64,000 bases of DNA from Paraburkholderia rhizosphaerae (GCF_004366595.1 NZ_SORE01000006.1:186001-250000), one strand, 5' to 3'; counted from the stretch's first letter, positions 54,819-63,232 are shown. A program made the numbers and translations. The notes: a model not told the origin generated them from the letters alone.

Positions 54819-55216
54819 GCCGCACGCATCGCAAAAGCGCCGCGGCGCTCTCTTACGACGATCAACGACCGGGCGGTGCGCCGCGCGTCGTCGCGAAGGG
54901 CTATGGGCTCGTCGCGGAAATGATCGTGCAGCGCGCGAAAGAGGCCGGGCTGTATGTGCACGAGGCGCCGGAGATGGTGTCGCTGCTGATGCAGGTCGAT
55001 CTTGATTCGAGAATTCCGCCGCAGCTTTACCAGGCGGTCGCGGAACTGCTTGCGTGGCTGCATCGTCTGGAAAGCGGCGTAGCCGACGCGACGCAAGCGC
55101 AGAGCGACGACGCCTCCATCTCGATCAATCCGGAAACGCACGGCGATCCGGCCGTCGATGCCGCTGCCGCGCGTCTGCCGCGCGGCGACGTGCCGCCGAC
55201 GCGCTGGTTGAAATAG
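54815..55216 (+). CDS. FlhB C-terminal domain homologue (FlhX type)
   Basis: A 133-residue protein without membrane helices. Residues 9-92 align by eye with FlhB after its cleavage site: ALSYDD...GAPRVVAKGYGLVAEMIVQRA against FlhB ALQYTDGKMRAPKVVAKG. It starts just past where NPTH would be, so it resembles the released FlhB C-fragment. Such stand-alone proteins occur in other bacteria as export-gate accessories. Start is TTG overlapping the upstream stop. It ends 24 nt before convergent aidB. Confidence 0.82.
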   Translation: MSRTHRKSAAALSYDDQRPGGAPRVVAKGYGLVAEMIVQRAKEAGLYVHEAPEMVSLLMQVDLDSRIPPQLYQAVAELLAWLHRLESGVADATQAQSDDASISINPETHGDPAVDAAAARLPRGDVPPTRWLK

Positions 55217-55240
55217 CACCGCGCGTCCGGCTCGCGCGCG

Positions 55241-56923
55241 TCACGCTGCAAACGCGCGTTCGACCAGCGCCGCGTGATCGCATGCCGGCGGCAGCGTGCC
55301 ATACACGCGGCCATGGTCGGCGCAACCGTCGGCGATGCGGGTCGCGATAAACGCGTCGGCGACCAGCGGCGGTGCATGCTGCGCGAGCAGCACCGCCTGC
55401 GCGATCAGCACCAGCTGCTGCGCGATGCGGCGCGCCGACGCCTCGCGCATCCCGGACGATGCCGCGAGCGTCGCGAGCAGCCGGTCGAGCGCGCCCGCAA
55501 GCGCCGCGTGATTCCGTGCGACATCCCGCCATCCGGTGAGTAACGCCTGTGCGGCCTCGGGTTCTCTTTCGAGTGCGCGCAGCACGTCGAGACACATCAC
55601 GTTGCCCGACCCTTCCCAGATCGAATTGACCGGCGCTTCCCGGTAGAAACGCGCCATCGGGCCTTCTTCGACATAACCGTTGCCGCCCCACACTTCCATC
55701 GCTTCGCCGGTGAATTCGAGCGCGCGCTTGCAGATCCAGTACTTCGCGGCCGGCGTGATGAGCCGCCGCCACGCGCGTTCTTCGAGCGTGCCCGTCGCGT
55801 CCTCGAATGCGCGCGCCAGCCGCATCACGAGCAGCGTCGCCGCTTCGGATTCGAGTGAGAGATCAGCCAGTACGTTGCGCATCAGCGGTTGTTCGGCGAG
55901 CGCGCGGCCGAAGGCACTGCGGTGTCGCGCGTGATGAACGGCCTGCACGAGCGCCGCGCGCATTAGCGCGGTGCTGCCGAGCGCGCAATCGAGTCGCGTG
56001 TAGTTCGCCATTTCGATGATCGTCGGTACGCCGCGGCCTTCGTCGCCGACCATCACGCCATAGGCATCGAAGAACTCGACTTCGCTGCTCGCGTTCGAGC
56101 GATTGCCGAGCTTGTTTTTCAAACGCTGGATGCGCACCGCGTTCTTCGCGCCATCGGGCGTGAAACGCGGTACGAAAAAGCACGACACACCCTCGTGCTC
56201 GTCGGTGCGCGCGAGGACCAGATGCGCATCGCACTGCGGCGCCGAGAAAAACCACTTATGACCGACGAGGCGATACTCGCCACCACGCCCGGTGCTGCCC
56301 GAGCTTGCGACGGAAAACGCGCGCGTGCGATTACTGCGCACGTCGGAGCCGCCCTGTTTTTCGGTCATGCCCATGCCGATCATCATCGATGTCTTTTGCG
56401 CGAGCGGCAGGTCGCGCGGATCGTGCTCGCGCGCATACAGCTTGTCGCGCAGCGCGGCGAACAGTGCCGGTTCCTGTTGCAGCACCGGGATACTCGCGAA
56501 GGTCATTGTCACTGGACATAGCGCGCCCGATTCGATCTGCGCATGCAGCAGATACGCGGCGCAACGCGCGATCATCGCGCCAGGACGCGGATTCGCGAAA
56601 GGCAATGCGTGCAGGCCCGCGCCGCGCAGTTGCGCAAGCAACCTGTGCCAGGCCGGATGAAACTCCAGCGCGTCGATGCGTTCGCCGCGCGGGCTGTGCG
56701 TCGACAGTTCCGGCGTGTGACGGTTCGCCAGTTCGGCGAGCGCGAGCACGTCGGGCGTCGTGAGCGCCGCGCCGTCGCGTTCGAGCGCCGCGCGATGCCA
56801 GCCGGCGCCTTCGCGCTCGACGGCCGCGACCAGCGCCGGGTCGCTCGTGAACAGGTTGTAGTCCGCGAGTAGCGGGACCTGATTGGTCACTTCATGCGTG
56901 TTGCCGGGGCCGAACGTTTCCAT
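55241..56923 (-). CDS. aidB: AidB-family acyl-CoA dehydrogenase
   Basis: AidB is an FAD-containing acyl-CoA dehydrogenase homologue tied to protection from alkylating agents. The 560-residue product has the N-terminal four-helix part (THEVTNQVPLLADYNLFTSD), KWFFSAPQCDAHLVLART, and the AidB signature TGEAMEVWGGNGYVEEGPMA with YREAPVNSIWEGSGNVMCLD. The ATG at 56923 has GGAGA at 7 nt; the start at 56962 would add 13 mostly Arg residues. The flagellar operon ends at its 3' side. Confidence 0.9.
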   Translation of the reverse strand: METFGPGNTHEVTNQVPLLADYNLFTSDPALVAAVEREGAGWHRAALERDGAALTTPDVLALAELANRHTPELSTHSPRGERIDALEFHPAWHRLLAQLRGAGLHALPFANPRPGAMIARCAAYLLHAQIESGALCPVTMTFASIPVLQQEPALFAALRDKLYAREHDPRDLPLAQKTSMMIGMGMTEKQGGSDVRSNRTRAFSVASSGSTGRGGEYRLVGHKWFFSAPQCDAHLVLARTDEHEGVSCFFVPRFTPDGAKNAVRIQRLKNKLGNRSNASSEVEFFDAYGVMVGDEGRGVPTIIEMANYTRLDCALGSTALMRAALVQAVHHARHRSAFGRALAEQPLMRNVLADLSLESEAATLLVMRLARAFEDATGTLEERAWRRLITPAAKYWICKRALEFTGEAMEVWGGNGYVEEGPMARFYREAPVNSIWEGSGNVMCLDVLRALEREPEAAQALLTGWRDVARNHAALAGALDRLLATLAASSGMREASARRIAQQLVLIAQAVLLAQHAPPLVADAFIATRIADGCADHGRVYGTLPPACDHAALVERAFAA

Positions 56924-57325
56924 CTGCTGTCTCCGTCTGCGGCGTGGGCGGGATGGGTTCATTGTCGCTCGACGCGCGCGGCAGCGGCCAGTTTTGTTCT
57001 TCTGGCCTCAGGCTGCGCACTCCGCCAACACGGAACGCGCCTTTGCGCACGGTCAGACGAGGGCGATATGGTATGAAGTGTGATCGCGCTTTGCTGATTG
57101 ACCCGTAGGCATCCGGAGTATCCGCGGTGCATGACTCGCGCGTTCGATTGCTGGTTCCCGTTGGAACCTTCGTCAGGCAGTCGCAATGATCGATTGGTCC
57201 AGGGCGCATGAACTGATTCGCGGAATCGCGGCGAGCGTCGCCGTGATCAGTCGTGACGATGCGAAAAAACTGATCGTCGAGGCCTGTAACGAAGGCTTCC
57301 TCCGTATGACCGACGTGAATCACGT

Positions 57326-57597
57326 ATGCATGGATTGGGCGGGGAAGAGTTCGTTGCGGCGCTGCCGGGCCTGGGCGCGGAGGAAGCGAGATCGATCGCG
57401 GACAAGCTGGGAGCGACGATCGAACGACAGGAGTTCCAGTTCAACTGGCGGCTCGGCACGCCGGTGCCTTTTACGTCAGCATCGGCGTGTCGGCGCAAAA
57501 GCAGGGCGAGCGCGACGTCGATGCAATCGTCAAGCGGGCGGATCTTGCGCTGTACCGGGCGAAGGAAGGTGGGCGCAATCGGGTTGAAGTCGGGTAG
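57326..57597 (+). pseudogene. GGDEF-domain (diguanylate cyclase) remnant
   Basis: One frame reads GLGGEEFVAALPGLGAEEARSIADKL, with the GGEEF signature. After about 57470 the match continues in another frame as YVSIGVSAQK...DVDAIVKRADLALYRAKEGGRNRV to a TAG at 57597. The domain part before GGEEF is missing. An open frame from 57186 in a third phase (MIDWSRAHELIRGIAASVAV...) joins at about 57330 and does not resemble a GGDEF N-terminus. So this looks like a truncated and frameshifted gene, possibly fused to another fragment. Confidence 0.65.
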
Positions 57598-57631
57598 CAG
57601 CGGGCGGGAACGTTCTCACTGCCCCGCGCAT

Positions 57632-58606
57632 TTACTTCCGCGGATTCCCGCTCGCCGCCGGCACTGCCGCCGCGCCGCTCATCACGATGCCGAGCGCCGG
57701 CGCATTCATGAAGTCATCGCCTGACTGACCGCGCAGTGCGTCGCGCGCGACGTCGAGCCACGCGCGCGCCGCGTGCGACAGATAGCCGTTGCGCCGCCAG
57801 CCGATCGCGATTTCCCACGGGATTTCCGGCTCGACGACCGGCCGGCACGTGAACTGTGTTGCATCGAGCCTGCGGCAATAGGGTGCGGGCAACAGCGCGA
57901 TGCCGACGCCGGCCAGCACCAGCGCGACCATGAAGTCCCAATGCTCGCTGCGGCTCACGACAGTCGGTGCGAAGCCCGCACTGCGGCATGCGTGCAGCAC
58001 GACGTCGTTGAGCGCGAGACTTTCGCCGTAGAACACGAAGGGTTCGGTCGCGAGGTCCGCGAGCGGCACGTCTTTGGCCGCGTCCCAGCGCGAACCGGTG
58101 CGCGCGACCAGCCACAGGCGCTGGCGCGTCATCGGCAGCGCGTCAATCGTGTCGGGGTCCACGGGCAGCAGCACGCCACCCAGTTCGAGCTCGCCGCCGA
58201 TCAGCGCCGCCTCGACCGCACGCGAACCTTGCTCGATCAGCTTCAGTTCGACTTTTGGATAGCGTTGCCGGAACGCCGCGATCGCCGGACTGAACAGCGC
58301 GCCGCCCATCGGCGGAATGCCGATTGTCAGCGTGCCGCGACCGAGCGTGCCGAGGTCGTCGAGTTCCTTTTGCAGTTGAGCGTGCGCCGCCAGCACGTCC
58401 TGACCGCGTTGGTAGACGATCCGGCCCGCGTCGGTGAGCACCATCTGACGGCCGTCGCGCAGCAGCAGTGGCGAGCCGGTTTCTTCCTCGAGCGCCTTCA
58501 CCATTTTGCTGATGGTGGGCTGCGTGACGAACATCTGCTCGGCGGCGACGGTGAAGCTTTGCTGCCGGACGACCTCGATGAAATAGCGAAGCGCGCGCAG
58601 TTCCAC
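57632..58606 (-). CDS. LysR-type regulator next to lrgAB
   Basis: A 324-residue LysR protein: N-terminal winged helix (LRYFIEVVRQQSFTVAAEQM with FVTQPTISKMVKALEEETG, residues 5-50) and a periplasmic-binding-like effector domain. It is divergent from the LrgA/LrgB-like genes, with a T-N11-A dyad in the shared spacer, so it probably controls them in the manner of CidR. A short Ala/Pro tail extends past the usual 300 residues. Confidence 0.9.
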   Translation of the reverse strand: MELRALRYFIEVVRQQSFTVAAEQMFVTQPTISKMVKALEEETGSPLLLRDGRQMVLTDAGRIVYQRGQDVLAAHAQLQKELDDLGTLGRGTLTIGIPPMGGALFSPAIAAFRQRYPKVELKLIEQGSRAVEAALIGGELELGGVLLPVDPDTIDALPMTRQRLWLVARTGSRWDAAKDVPLADLATEPFVFYGESLALNDVVLHACRSAGFAPTVVSRSEHWDFMVALVLAGVGIALLPAPYCRRLDATQFTCRPVVEPEIPWEIAIGWRRNGYLSHAARAWLDVARDALRGQSGDDFMNAPALGIVMSGAAAVPAASGNPRK

Positions 58607-58651
58607 GTTCCGACTCCCAATAGCGGGTAAGCGACCAATTTAACTCGCCGA

Positions 58652-58666
58652 ATTCCAATCTGGAAT
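58652..58666. promoter_or_regulatory. LysR-type T-N11-A operator
   Basis: ATTCCA (58652-58657) and TGGAAT (58661-58666) are perfect inverted arms over a 3-bp centre, containing the T-N11-A form. It lies between the LysR gene and lrgA. A TATACT -10 for lrgA is at 58712-58717. Confidence 0.65.
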
Positions 58667-58752
58667 GGTTTGAATGAGTGTAAGTCATTATATTTATATC
58701 AGTAGAAACCCTATACTCGCTGAACTTACAAGGTCACAACGGGAGTATCGCG

Positions 58753-59214
58753 ATGAGCATCTCTGTCACGAAGTGGACTGCAAGCGGGCGTTCGGGCGCG
58801 GTCGCGCCGGTCGTGCGTGCATTGCAGGTGGCCGCGCAGTGTGCGGTGCTCGCGGGCGTGTGGTGGGTCGCCGACTTCGCGGTGCGGCGCGTCGGGTTGC
58901 CGGTGCCGGGTGGAGTGGTCGGCCTGCTCGCACTGCTCGCCGCGCTGCTGTGCGGGGGCATCGCGCCGCGCTGGATCAAGGCCGGCGCGGACTGGCTGCT
59001 GTCGGAATTGTTGCTGTTCTTCATTCCCGCGGCGGTGGCGGCGGTCCAATACGGTGGGTTGCTGCGTGAGAACGGCTGGCGCCTTGCGCTCGTTGTGGCT
59101 GGCGGCACGCTGATGGTGATGGTCGCGGTGGCGTTCGCGGTTGAACAGACATCGCGCTTCGAACACCGGCTCGCGTTGCGCCGCATTCCGATCGACCGCC
59201 GGCCAGGCCGGTAA
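58753..59214 (+). CDS. lrgA: CidA/LrgA-family holin-like protein
   Basis: A 153-residue membrane protein with four predicted helices (QCAVLAGVWWVADFAVRRVG, VPGGVVGLLALLAALLCGG, WLLSELLLFFIPAAVAAVQY, LALVVAGGTLMVMVAVAF). The pattern GLPVPGGVVGLL...FIPAAVA is typical of LrgA/CidA. These proteins act in murein hydrolase control or carboxylate transport. It is followed by the LrgB partner after 177 nt, which holds a decayed copy of its own 3' end. Confidence 0.9.
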   Translation: MSISVTKWTASGRSGAVAPVVRALQVAAQCAVLAGVWWVADFAVRRVGLPVPGGVVGLLALLAALLCGGIAPRWIKAGADWLLSELLLFFIPAAVAAVQYGGLLRENGWRLALVVAGGTLMVMVAVAFAVEQTSRFEHRLALRRIPIDRRPGR

Positions 59215-59301
59215 TCGCCGCGAGGCGCGAACGCATGTTTTCGCGCTTCAGGCACTTGCCTGGATCGCGGCGCATGCCGGTCGACCAACGGCCGGGCCGT
59301 C
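59152..59301 (+). repeat. imperfect duplication of the lrgA 3' end
   Basis: 59152-59212 (end of lrgA) and 59241-59301 match at 43 of 61 positions without gaps, 89 bp apart. In its own frame the second copy reads FSRFRHLPGSRRMPVDQRPG against TSRFEHRLALRRIPIDRRPG in LrgA. It is probably a decayed tandem duplication. Confidence 0.6.
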
Positions 59302-59391
59302 CCGGACCGTGATGCGCGGTGCACGCGTTGACCTGCGTGTGTGCGTTTCTCCCAACTGATCGCAGCAAGCCGCGAGGCCACAGGTTTGCCG

Positions 59392-60114
59392 ATGACCACT
59401 TCCTACACCTCTCTGTTTGCCGACAACCCATCGCGACTGATCGCGGCCGGCTGCTTCGCGCTGACCGTGGTGCTCTACTTCCTGTCGAAGGCGCTCTACG
59501 CGCGCGTGAAGACGATCTGGCTCACGCCGCTTGTCGCCGTGCCCGCGGTGCTGGTCGCGGTGGTCGCATTCGCACACATTCCGTATCGCGTCTATTTCGA
59601 GGACACGCGCTGGCTGATGTGGCTGCTCGGACCCGCGACCGTCGCATTCGCCGTGCCGATTTACGAATATCGCGAGCTGATGAAACGGCACTGGTTGTCG
59701 CTGACGGTCGGCGTGGTGGTCGGAATGGTGGTCGCGGTCGGCGGGTCGCTCGCGCTCGCGAAATTGCTGCACCTGTCGCCTGAGCTCCAGCGCAGCCTGA
59801 TGACGCGTTCGGTGTCGACGCCGTTCGCGCTCGCGGTCAGTGACAGGATTCACGCGCCGAAGGACCTGACTGCGCTGTTTGTTATCGCAACGGGCGTGTG
59901 CGGGATGCTGTTCGGCGAACTGGTTCTTGCCCTGCTGCCGTTGCGTTCGCGGCTCGCGCGTGGCGCGCTGTTCGGCGCCGCCGCGCATGGCGTCGGCACC
60001 GCGAAAGCGCGCGAACTCGGCAGGGAAGAGGGCGTGATCGCGAGCCTCACGATGATGATCGCCGGTGTCGCGATGGTGCTGCTCGCGCCGTTCCTGCCAT
60101 TGTTGCCGGTTTGA
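59392..60114 (+). CDS. lrgB: LrgB/CidB-family membrane protein
   Basis: A 240-residue membrane protein with about seven helices. The family block LMTRSVSTPFALAVSDRI and the closing GAAAHGVGTAKARELGREEG...SLTMMIAGVAM are clear. It pairs with the upstream LrgA-like protein. The ATG at 59392 gives the usual length; an in-frame GTG at 59341 is possible. No strong ribosome site precedes either. Confidence 0.92.
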   Translation: MTTSYTSLFADNPSRLIAAGCFALTVVLYFLSKALYARVKTIWLTPLVAVPAVLVAVVAFAHIPYRVYFEDTRWLMWLLGPATVAFAVPIYEYRELMKRHWLSLTVGVVVGMVVAVGGSLALAKLLHLSPELQRSLMTRSVSTPFALAVSDRIHAPKDLTALFVIATGVCGMLFGELVLALLPLRSRLARGALFGAAAHGVGTAKARELGREEGVIASLTMMIAGVAMVLLAPFLPLLPV

Positions 60115-60214
60115 GCTCGTGCGCGTGCGCCACGCGCCGCTGCCCGCCGCATTTTCGTGTGCGGAAACGCCCGAAGCGTCGCCGAAATTGCCCGTCGCAC
60201 GCGTCACCCTGATT

Positions 60215-60223
60215 TGCTACAAT
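60215..60223 (+). promoter_or_regulatory. extended -10 promoter of ahcY
   Basis: TGCTACAAT gives a TGn extension with -10 TACAAT at 60218-60223. The -35 is weak. It starts the riboswitch leader a few nucleotides downstream. Confidence 0.5.
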
Positions 60224-60228
60224 CTGCG

Positions 60229-60343
60229 CTCGCCTTTGAGGAGCGTTGCGACGGGTTTCTTCCCGCCAGGCTCGAAGGTGGTCAATTCGAAGGGCATACG
60301 CGTACCACGCAGCTTGCGCTTCGCATCGAACGGCGCTCACGTC
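60229..60343 (+). ncRNA. SAH riboswitch upstream of ahcY
   Basis: The leader carries the S-adenosylhomocysteine aptamer pattern: CCTTTGAGGAGCGTTGCGAC, a CGGG...CCCG stem, CAGGCTCGAAGG closing the first helix, and, after a variable loop, AACGGCGCTCACG, whose CGCTC can pair with GAGCG as the pseudoknot. Binding of SAH is known to raise expression of the SAH-recycling enzyme. A TTCTAA/TTAGAA hairpin (60348-60364) touches the AAAGGAGG ribosome site and may be the expression platform. Confidence 0.88.
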
Positions 60344-60375
60344 AATCTTCTAATTCTCTTAGAAAGGAGGGCGTG

Positions 60376-61797
60376 ATGAACGCCGCAGTTTACGATTCCA
60401 AAGACTCGAAAGATTTTGTCGTCGCCGACCTGTCGCTGGCAGGCTGGGGCCGCAAGGAACTCAACATCGCCGAAACGGAAATGCCGGGCCTCGTGCAAAT
60501 CCGCGACGAGTACAAAGCCCAGCAGCCGCTGAAGGGCGCGCGCATCGCCGGCTCGCTGCACATGACGATCCAGACCGGCGTGCTGATCGAGACGCTGAAG
60601 GCGCTCGGCGCCGACGTACGCTGGGCCTCGTGCAATATCTTCTCGACGCAGGACCACGCCGCCGCGGCGATCGCGCAAGGCGGCACGCCGGTGTTCGCGT
60701 TCAAGGGCGAATCGCTCGACGAATACTGGCAGTTCACGCACCGCATCTTCGAATGGCCGAACGGCGAGTTCGCGAACATGATTCTCGACGACGGTGGCGA
60801 TGCAACGCTGCTGCTCATCCTGGGTTCGAAGGCCGAAAAAGATCGCTCGGTGATCGCGAAGCCGACCAACGAAGAAGAAACCTCGCTGTTCAAGTCGATC
60901 GCGCAGCATCTGGATGTTGACGCGACGTGGTACTCGAAGCGCCTCGCGCATATCAAGGGTGTCACCGAAGAAACGACGACAGGCGTGCACCGTCTGTATC
61001 AGATGGAAAAGGAAGGCCGTCTGCCGTTCCCGGCGATCAACGTGAACGATTCGGTCACGAAGTCGAAGTTCGACAACCTGTATGGCTGCCGCGAGTCGCT
61101 GGTCGACGGCATCAAGCGCGCGACCGATGTGATGATCGCCGGCAAGATCGCGGTGGTGGCCGGTTACGGCGACGTGGGCAAGGGCTGCGCGCAGTCGCTG
61201 CGCGGTCTTGGCGCGACGGTGTGGGTCACGGAAATCGATCCGATCTGCGCGCTGCAGGCGGCGATGGAAGGCTATCGCGTGGTGACGATGGAATATGCGG
61301 CGGACAAGGCCGACATCTTCGTGACCGCGACCGGCAATTACCATGTGATCAACCACGACCACATGAAGGCGATGCGCCATAACGCGATTGTCTGCAACAT
61401 CGGCCACTTCGATTCGGAAATCGATGTCGCGTCGACGCGCCAGTACACGTGGGAAAACATCAAGCCGCAAGTCGACCACATCATTTTCCCGGACGGCAAG
61501 CGCGTGATTCTGCTGGCTGAAGGACGTCTGGTGAACCTCGGTTGCGCGACCGGCCACCCGTCGTTCGTGATGTCGAACTCGTTCACGAACCAGACGCTCG
61601 CGCAGATCGAACTGTTCACGCAAGGCGGCAAGTACGAGAACAAGGTGTACGTGTTGCCGAAACAGCTCGACGAGAAGGTCGCGCGTCTGCATCTCGCGCG
61701 CATTGGCGCGAACCTGACGCAACTGTCGACCGAGCAGGCCGGCTATATCGGTGTCGACAAGAACGGCCCGTTCAAGCCGAACCACTACCGCTACTAG
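60376..61797 (+). CDS. ahcY: S-adenosylhomocysteine hydrolase
   Basis: AhcY splits SAH into adenosine and homocysteine, using bound NAD, and so clears the inhibitor left by methyltransferases. The 473-residue product has [21 protein letters not shown], the NAD loop [17 protein letters not shown] near residue 260, and the invariant C-terminal FKPNHYRY. The ATG at 60376 follows AAAGGAGG. The riboswitch and the downstream metF place it in methyl-cycle control. Confidence 0.97.
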   Translation: MNAAVYDSKDSKDFVVADLSLAGWGRKELNIAETEMPGLVQIRDEYKAQQPLKGARIAGSLHMTIQTGVLIETLKALGADVRWASCNIFSTQDHAAAAIAQGGTPVFAFKGESLDEYWQFTHRIFEWPNGEFANMILDDGGDATLLLILGSKAEKDRSVIAKPTNEEETSLFKSIAQHLDVDATWYSKRLAHIKGVTEETTTGVHRLYQMEKEGRLPFPAINVNDSVTKSKFDNLYGCRESLVDGIKRATDVMIAGKIAVVAGYGDVGKGCAQSLRGLGATVWVTEIDPICALQAAMEGYRVVTMEYAADKADIFVTATGNYHVINHDHMKAMRHNAIVCNIGHFDSEIDVASTRQYTWENIKPQVDHIIFPDGKRVILLAEGRLVNLGCATGHPSFVMSNSFTNQTLAQIELFTQGGKYENKVYVLPKQLDEKVARLHLARIGANLTQLSTEQAGYIGVDKNGPFKPNHYRY

Positions 61798-61816
61798 GCA
61801 CGTTGCCGGATGCGCG

Positions 61817-61839
61817 CAGTGCGCTGCCGCAGCGCACTG
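61817..61839 (+). terminator. hairpin after ahcY
   Basis: A perfect 11-bp palindrome CAGTGCGCTGC / GCAGCGCACTG around one base, 19 nt after the stop. No T-tract; possibly partial termination or message protection inside the ahcY-metF unit. Confidence 0.45.
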
Positions 61840-61917
61840 CCGCAGTGAACTGCACAAGCGGTTCGCACTGCGCGCATTCACGTTCAATGCGGATCGCAAG
61901 CCACCAAGGAGCCTGAT

Positions 61918-62271
61918 ATGAGCGTGCTGTTGACCTGGCTGATCAATGCGCTTGCGTTGTTGATCATCACGTACATCGTGCCGTCGATACACATCCGCAG
62001 TTTCGGGACCGCGTTGATCATCGCGCTCGTGCTGGGGCTGATCAATACGATCTTGCGGCCGGTGTTGATCCTGCTGACGTTGCCGGTCACGATCATCACG
62101 CTCGGACTCTTTATCCTGGTGGTCAATGCGCTGTGCTTCTGGCTATGTGCGTCGCTGTTGAAGGGCTTCGAGGTGTCCGGCTTCTGGTCGGCGTTCTTCG
62201 GCTCGATTCTGTACAGCATCGTCTCGTGGCTGCTGTCCGCGCTTATTCTCGGCAATCGCAGTTTCGGATAG
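61918..62271 (+). CDS. phage holin IV / DUF360-type membrane protein
   Basis: A 117-residue protein with four hydrophobic helices and little else (LLTWLINALALLIITYIVPS, LIIALVLGLINTILRPVLIL). It belongs to the four-helix "phage holin family" commonly annotated in bacterial chromosomes outside prophages. AAGGAG precedes the ATG. No other phage gene is nearby. Its place between ahcY and metF suggests co-transcription, with unknown purpose. Confidence 0.85.
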   Translation: MSVLLTWLINALALLIITYIVPSIHIRSFGTALIIALVLGLINTILRPVLILLTLPVTIITLGLFILVVNALCFWLCASLLKGFEVSGFWSAFFGSILYSIVSWLLSALILGNRSFG

Positions 62272-62277
62272 CGCCGC

Positions 62278-62303
62278 AAACGCGAGCGGCCCGCGTCGCG
62301 TTT
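62278..62303 (+). terminator. hairpin between holin-like gene and metF
   Basis: AAACGCGA (62278-62285) pairs with TCGCGTTT (62296-62303) over a 10-nt loop and is followed by one more T. Weak terminator candidate; metF starts 39 nt later. Confidence 0.3.
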
Positions 62304-62342
62304 TGCCGATCGGTCCAACAACCCGTTTCATGAACCGGGACC

Positions 62343-63173
62343 ATGAACCCCATCGAACTTTCATTCGAATTCTTTCCGCCTAAAACGCAGGAAGGCGTCG
62401 AAAAGCTGCGCGCCACGCGCGCGCAACTCGCATCGCTCAAGCCCAAGTTTGTGTCGGTCACATTCGGCGCCGGCGGCTCGACGCAGCAAGGCACGCTCGA
62501 CACCGTCATCGATATGGCGAAAGACGGCGTCGAAGCCGCGCCGCACCTGTCGTGCATCGGCTCGTCCAAAGACAGCTTGCGCGCGATCCTGAACCAATAC
62601 CGCTCGCATGGCATCCGCCATATCGTCGCGCTGCGCGGCGATCTGCCGTCGGGCATGGGCGAAGTCGGCGAACTGCGCTATGCGTCGGAACTGGTCAGCT
62701 TTATTCGTGCCGAGTTTGGCGACTGGTTTCGCATCGAAGTGGCCGCGTATCCGGAATACCATCCGCAGTCGCGCTCGCCGCGTCAAGACCTCGAAAACTT
62801 CGCGCGCAAGGTGAAGGCGGGCGCGGACTCCGCGATCACGCAGTACTTCTTCAATGCGGATGCGTACTTCCAGTTCGTCGACGACGCACGCAAGCTCGGC
62901 GTCGATGTACCGATTGTGCCCGGCATCATGCCGATCACGAACTTCTCGCAATTGATGCGCTTTTCGGAGATGTGTGGCGCGGAAGTGCCGCGCTGGATCG
63001 CGCGTCGCCTCGAGAGTTTCGGCGACGACCGCGAGGCGATTCGCGCATTCGGTCTCGATGTGGTTACGCAGTTGTGCCGGCGGCTCGTCGATGCGGGCGT
63101 GCCGGGCCTGCATTTCTACACGCTCAACGGCGCCGCGGCGACCAGGACCATCTGCGAACGGCTCGGGCTGTAA
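62343..63173 (+). CDS. metF: methylenetetrahydrofolate reductase MetF
   Basis: MetF reduces 5,10-methylene-THF to 5-methyl-THF with FAD, supplying methyl groups for methionine synthesis. The 276-residue TIM-barrel product has LSFEFFPPKTQEGVEKLR, FVSVTFGAGGSTQQGTLD, HIVALRGDLP and KAGADSAITQYFFNADAYF. The ATG at 62343 gives the canonical N-terminus. It is grouped with ahcY, joining two steps of the methionine cycle. Confidence 0.96.
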   Translation: MNPIELSFEFFPPKTQEGVEKLRATRAQLASLKPKFVSVTFGAGGSTQQGTLDTVIDMAKDGVEAAPHLSCIGSSKDSLRAILNQYRSHGIRHIVALRGDLPSGMGEVGELRYASELVSFIRAEFGDWFRIEVAAYPEYHPQSRSPRQDLENFARKVKAGADSAITQYFFNADAYFQFVDDARKLGVDVPIVPGIMPITNFSQLMRFSEMCGAEVPRWIARRLESFGDDREAIRAFGLDVVTQLCRRLVDAGVPGLHFYTLNGAAATRTICERLGL

Positions 63174-63200
63174 TCCGCCGCGCATATTCATCATGCCTAT

Positions 63201-63232
63201 CGACGTCATGCGTGGTCACGCGCATGACGTCG
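63201..63232 (+). terminator. hairpin after metF
   Basis: Perfect 12-bp arms CGACGTCATGCG (63201-63212) and CGCATGACGTCG (63221-63232) with an 8-nt loop, 27 nt after metF. No T-run follows. Likely end of the ahcY-metF message. Confidence 0.55.

Noticed and set aside
61918..62271. Prophage remnant suggested by the holin-like gene
   Set aside because: No integrase, terminase, lysozyme, tail gene or att-like repeat nearby; the family is common in bacterial chromosomes.
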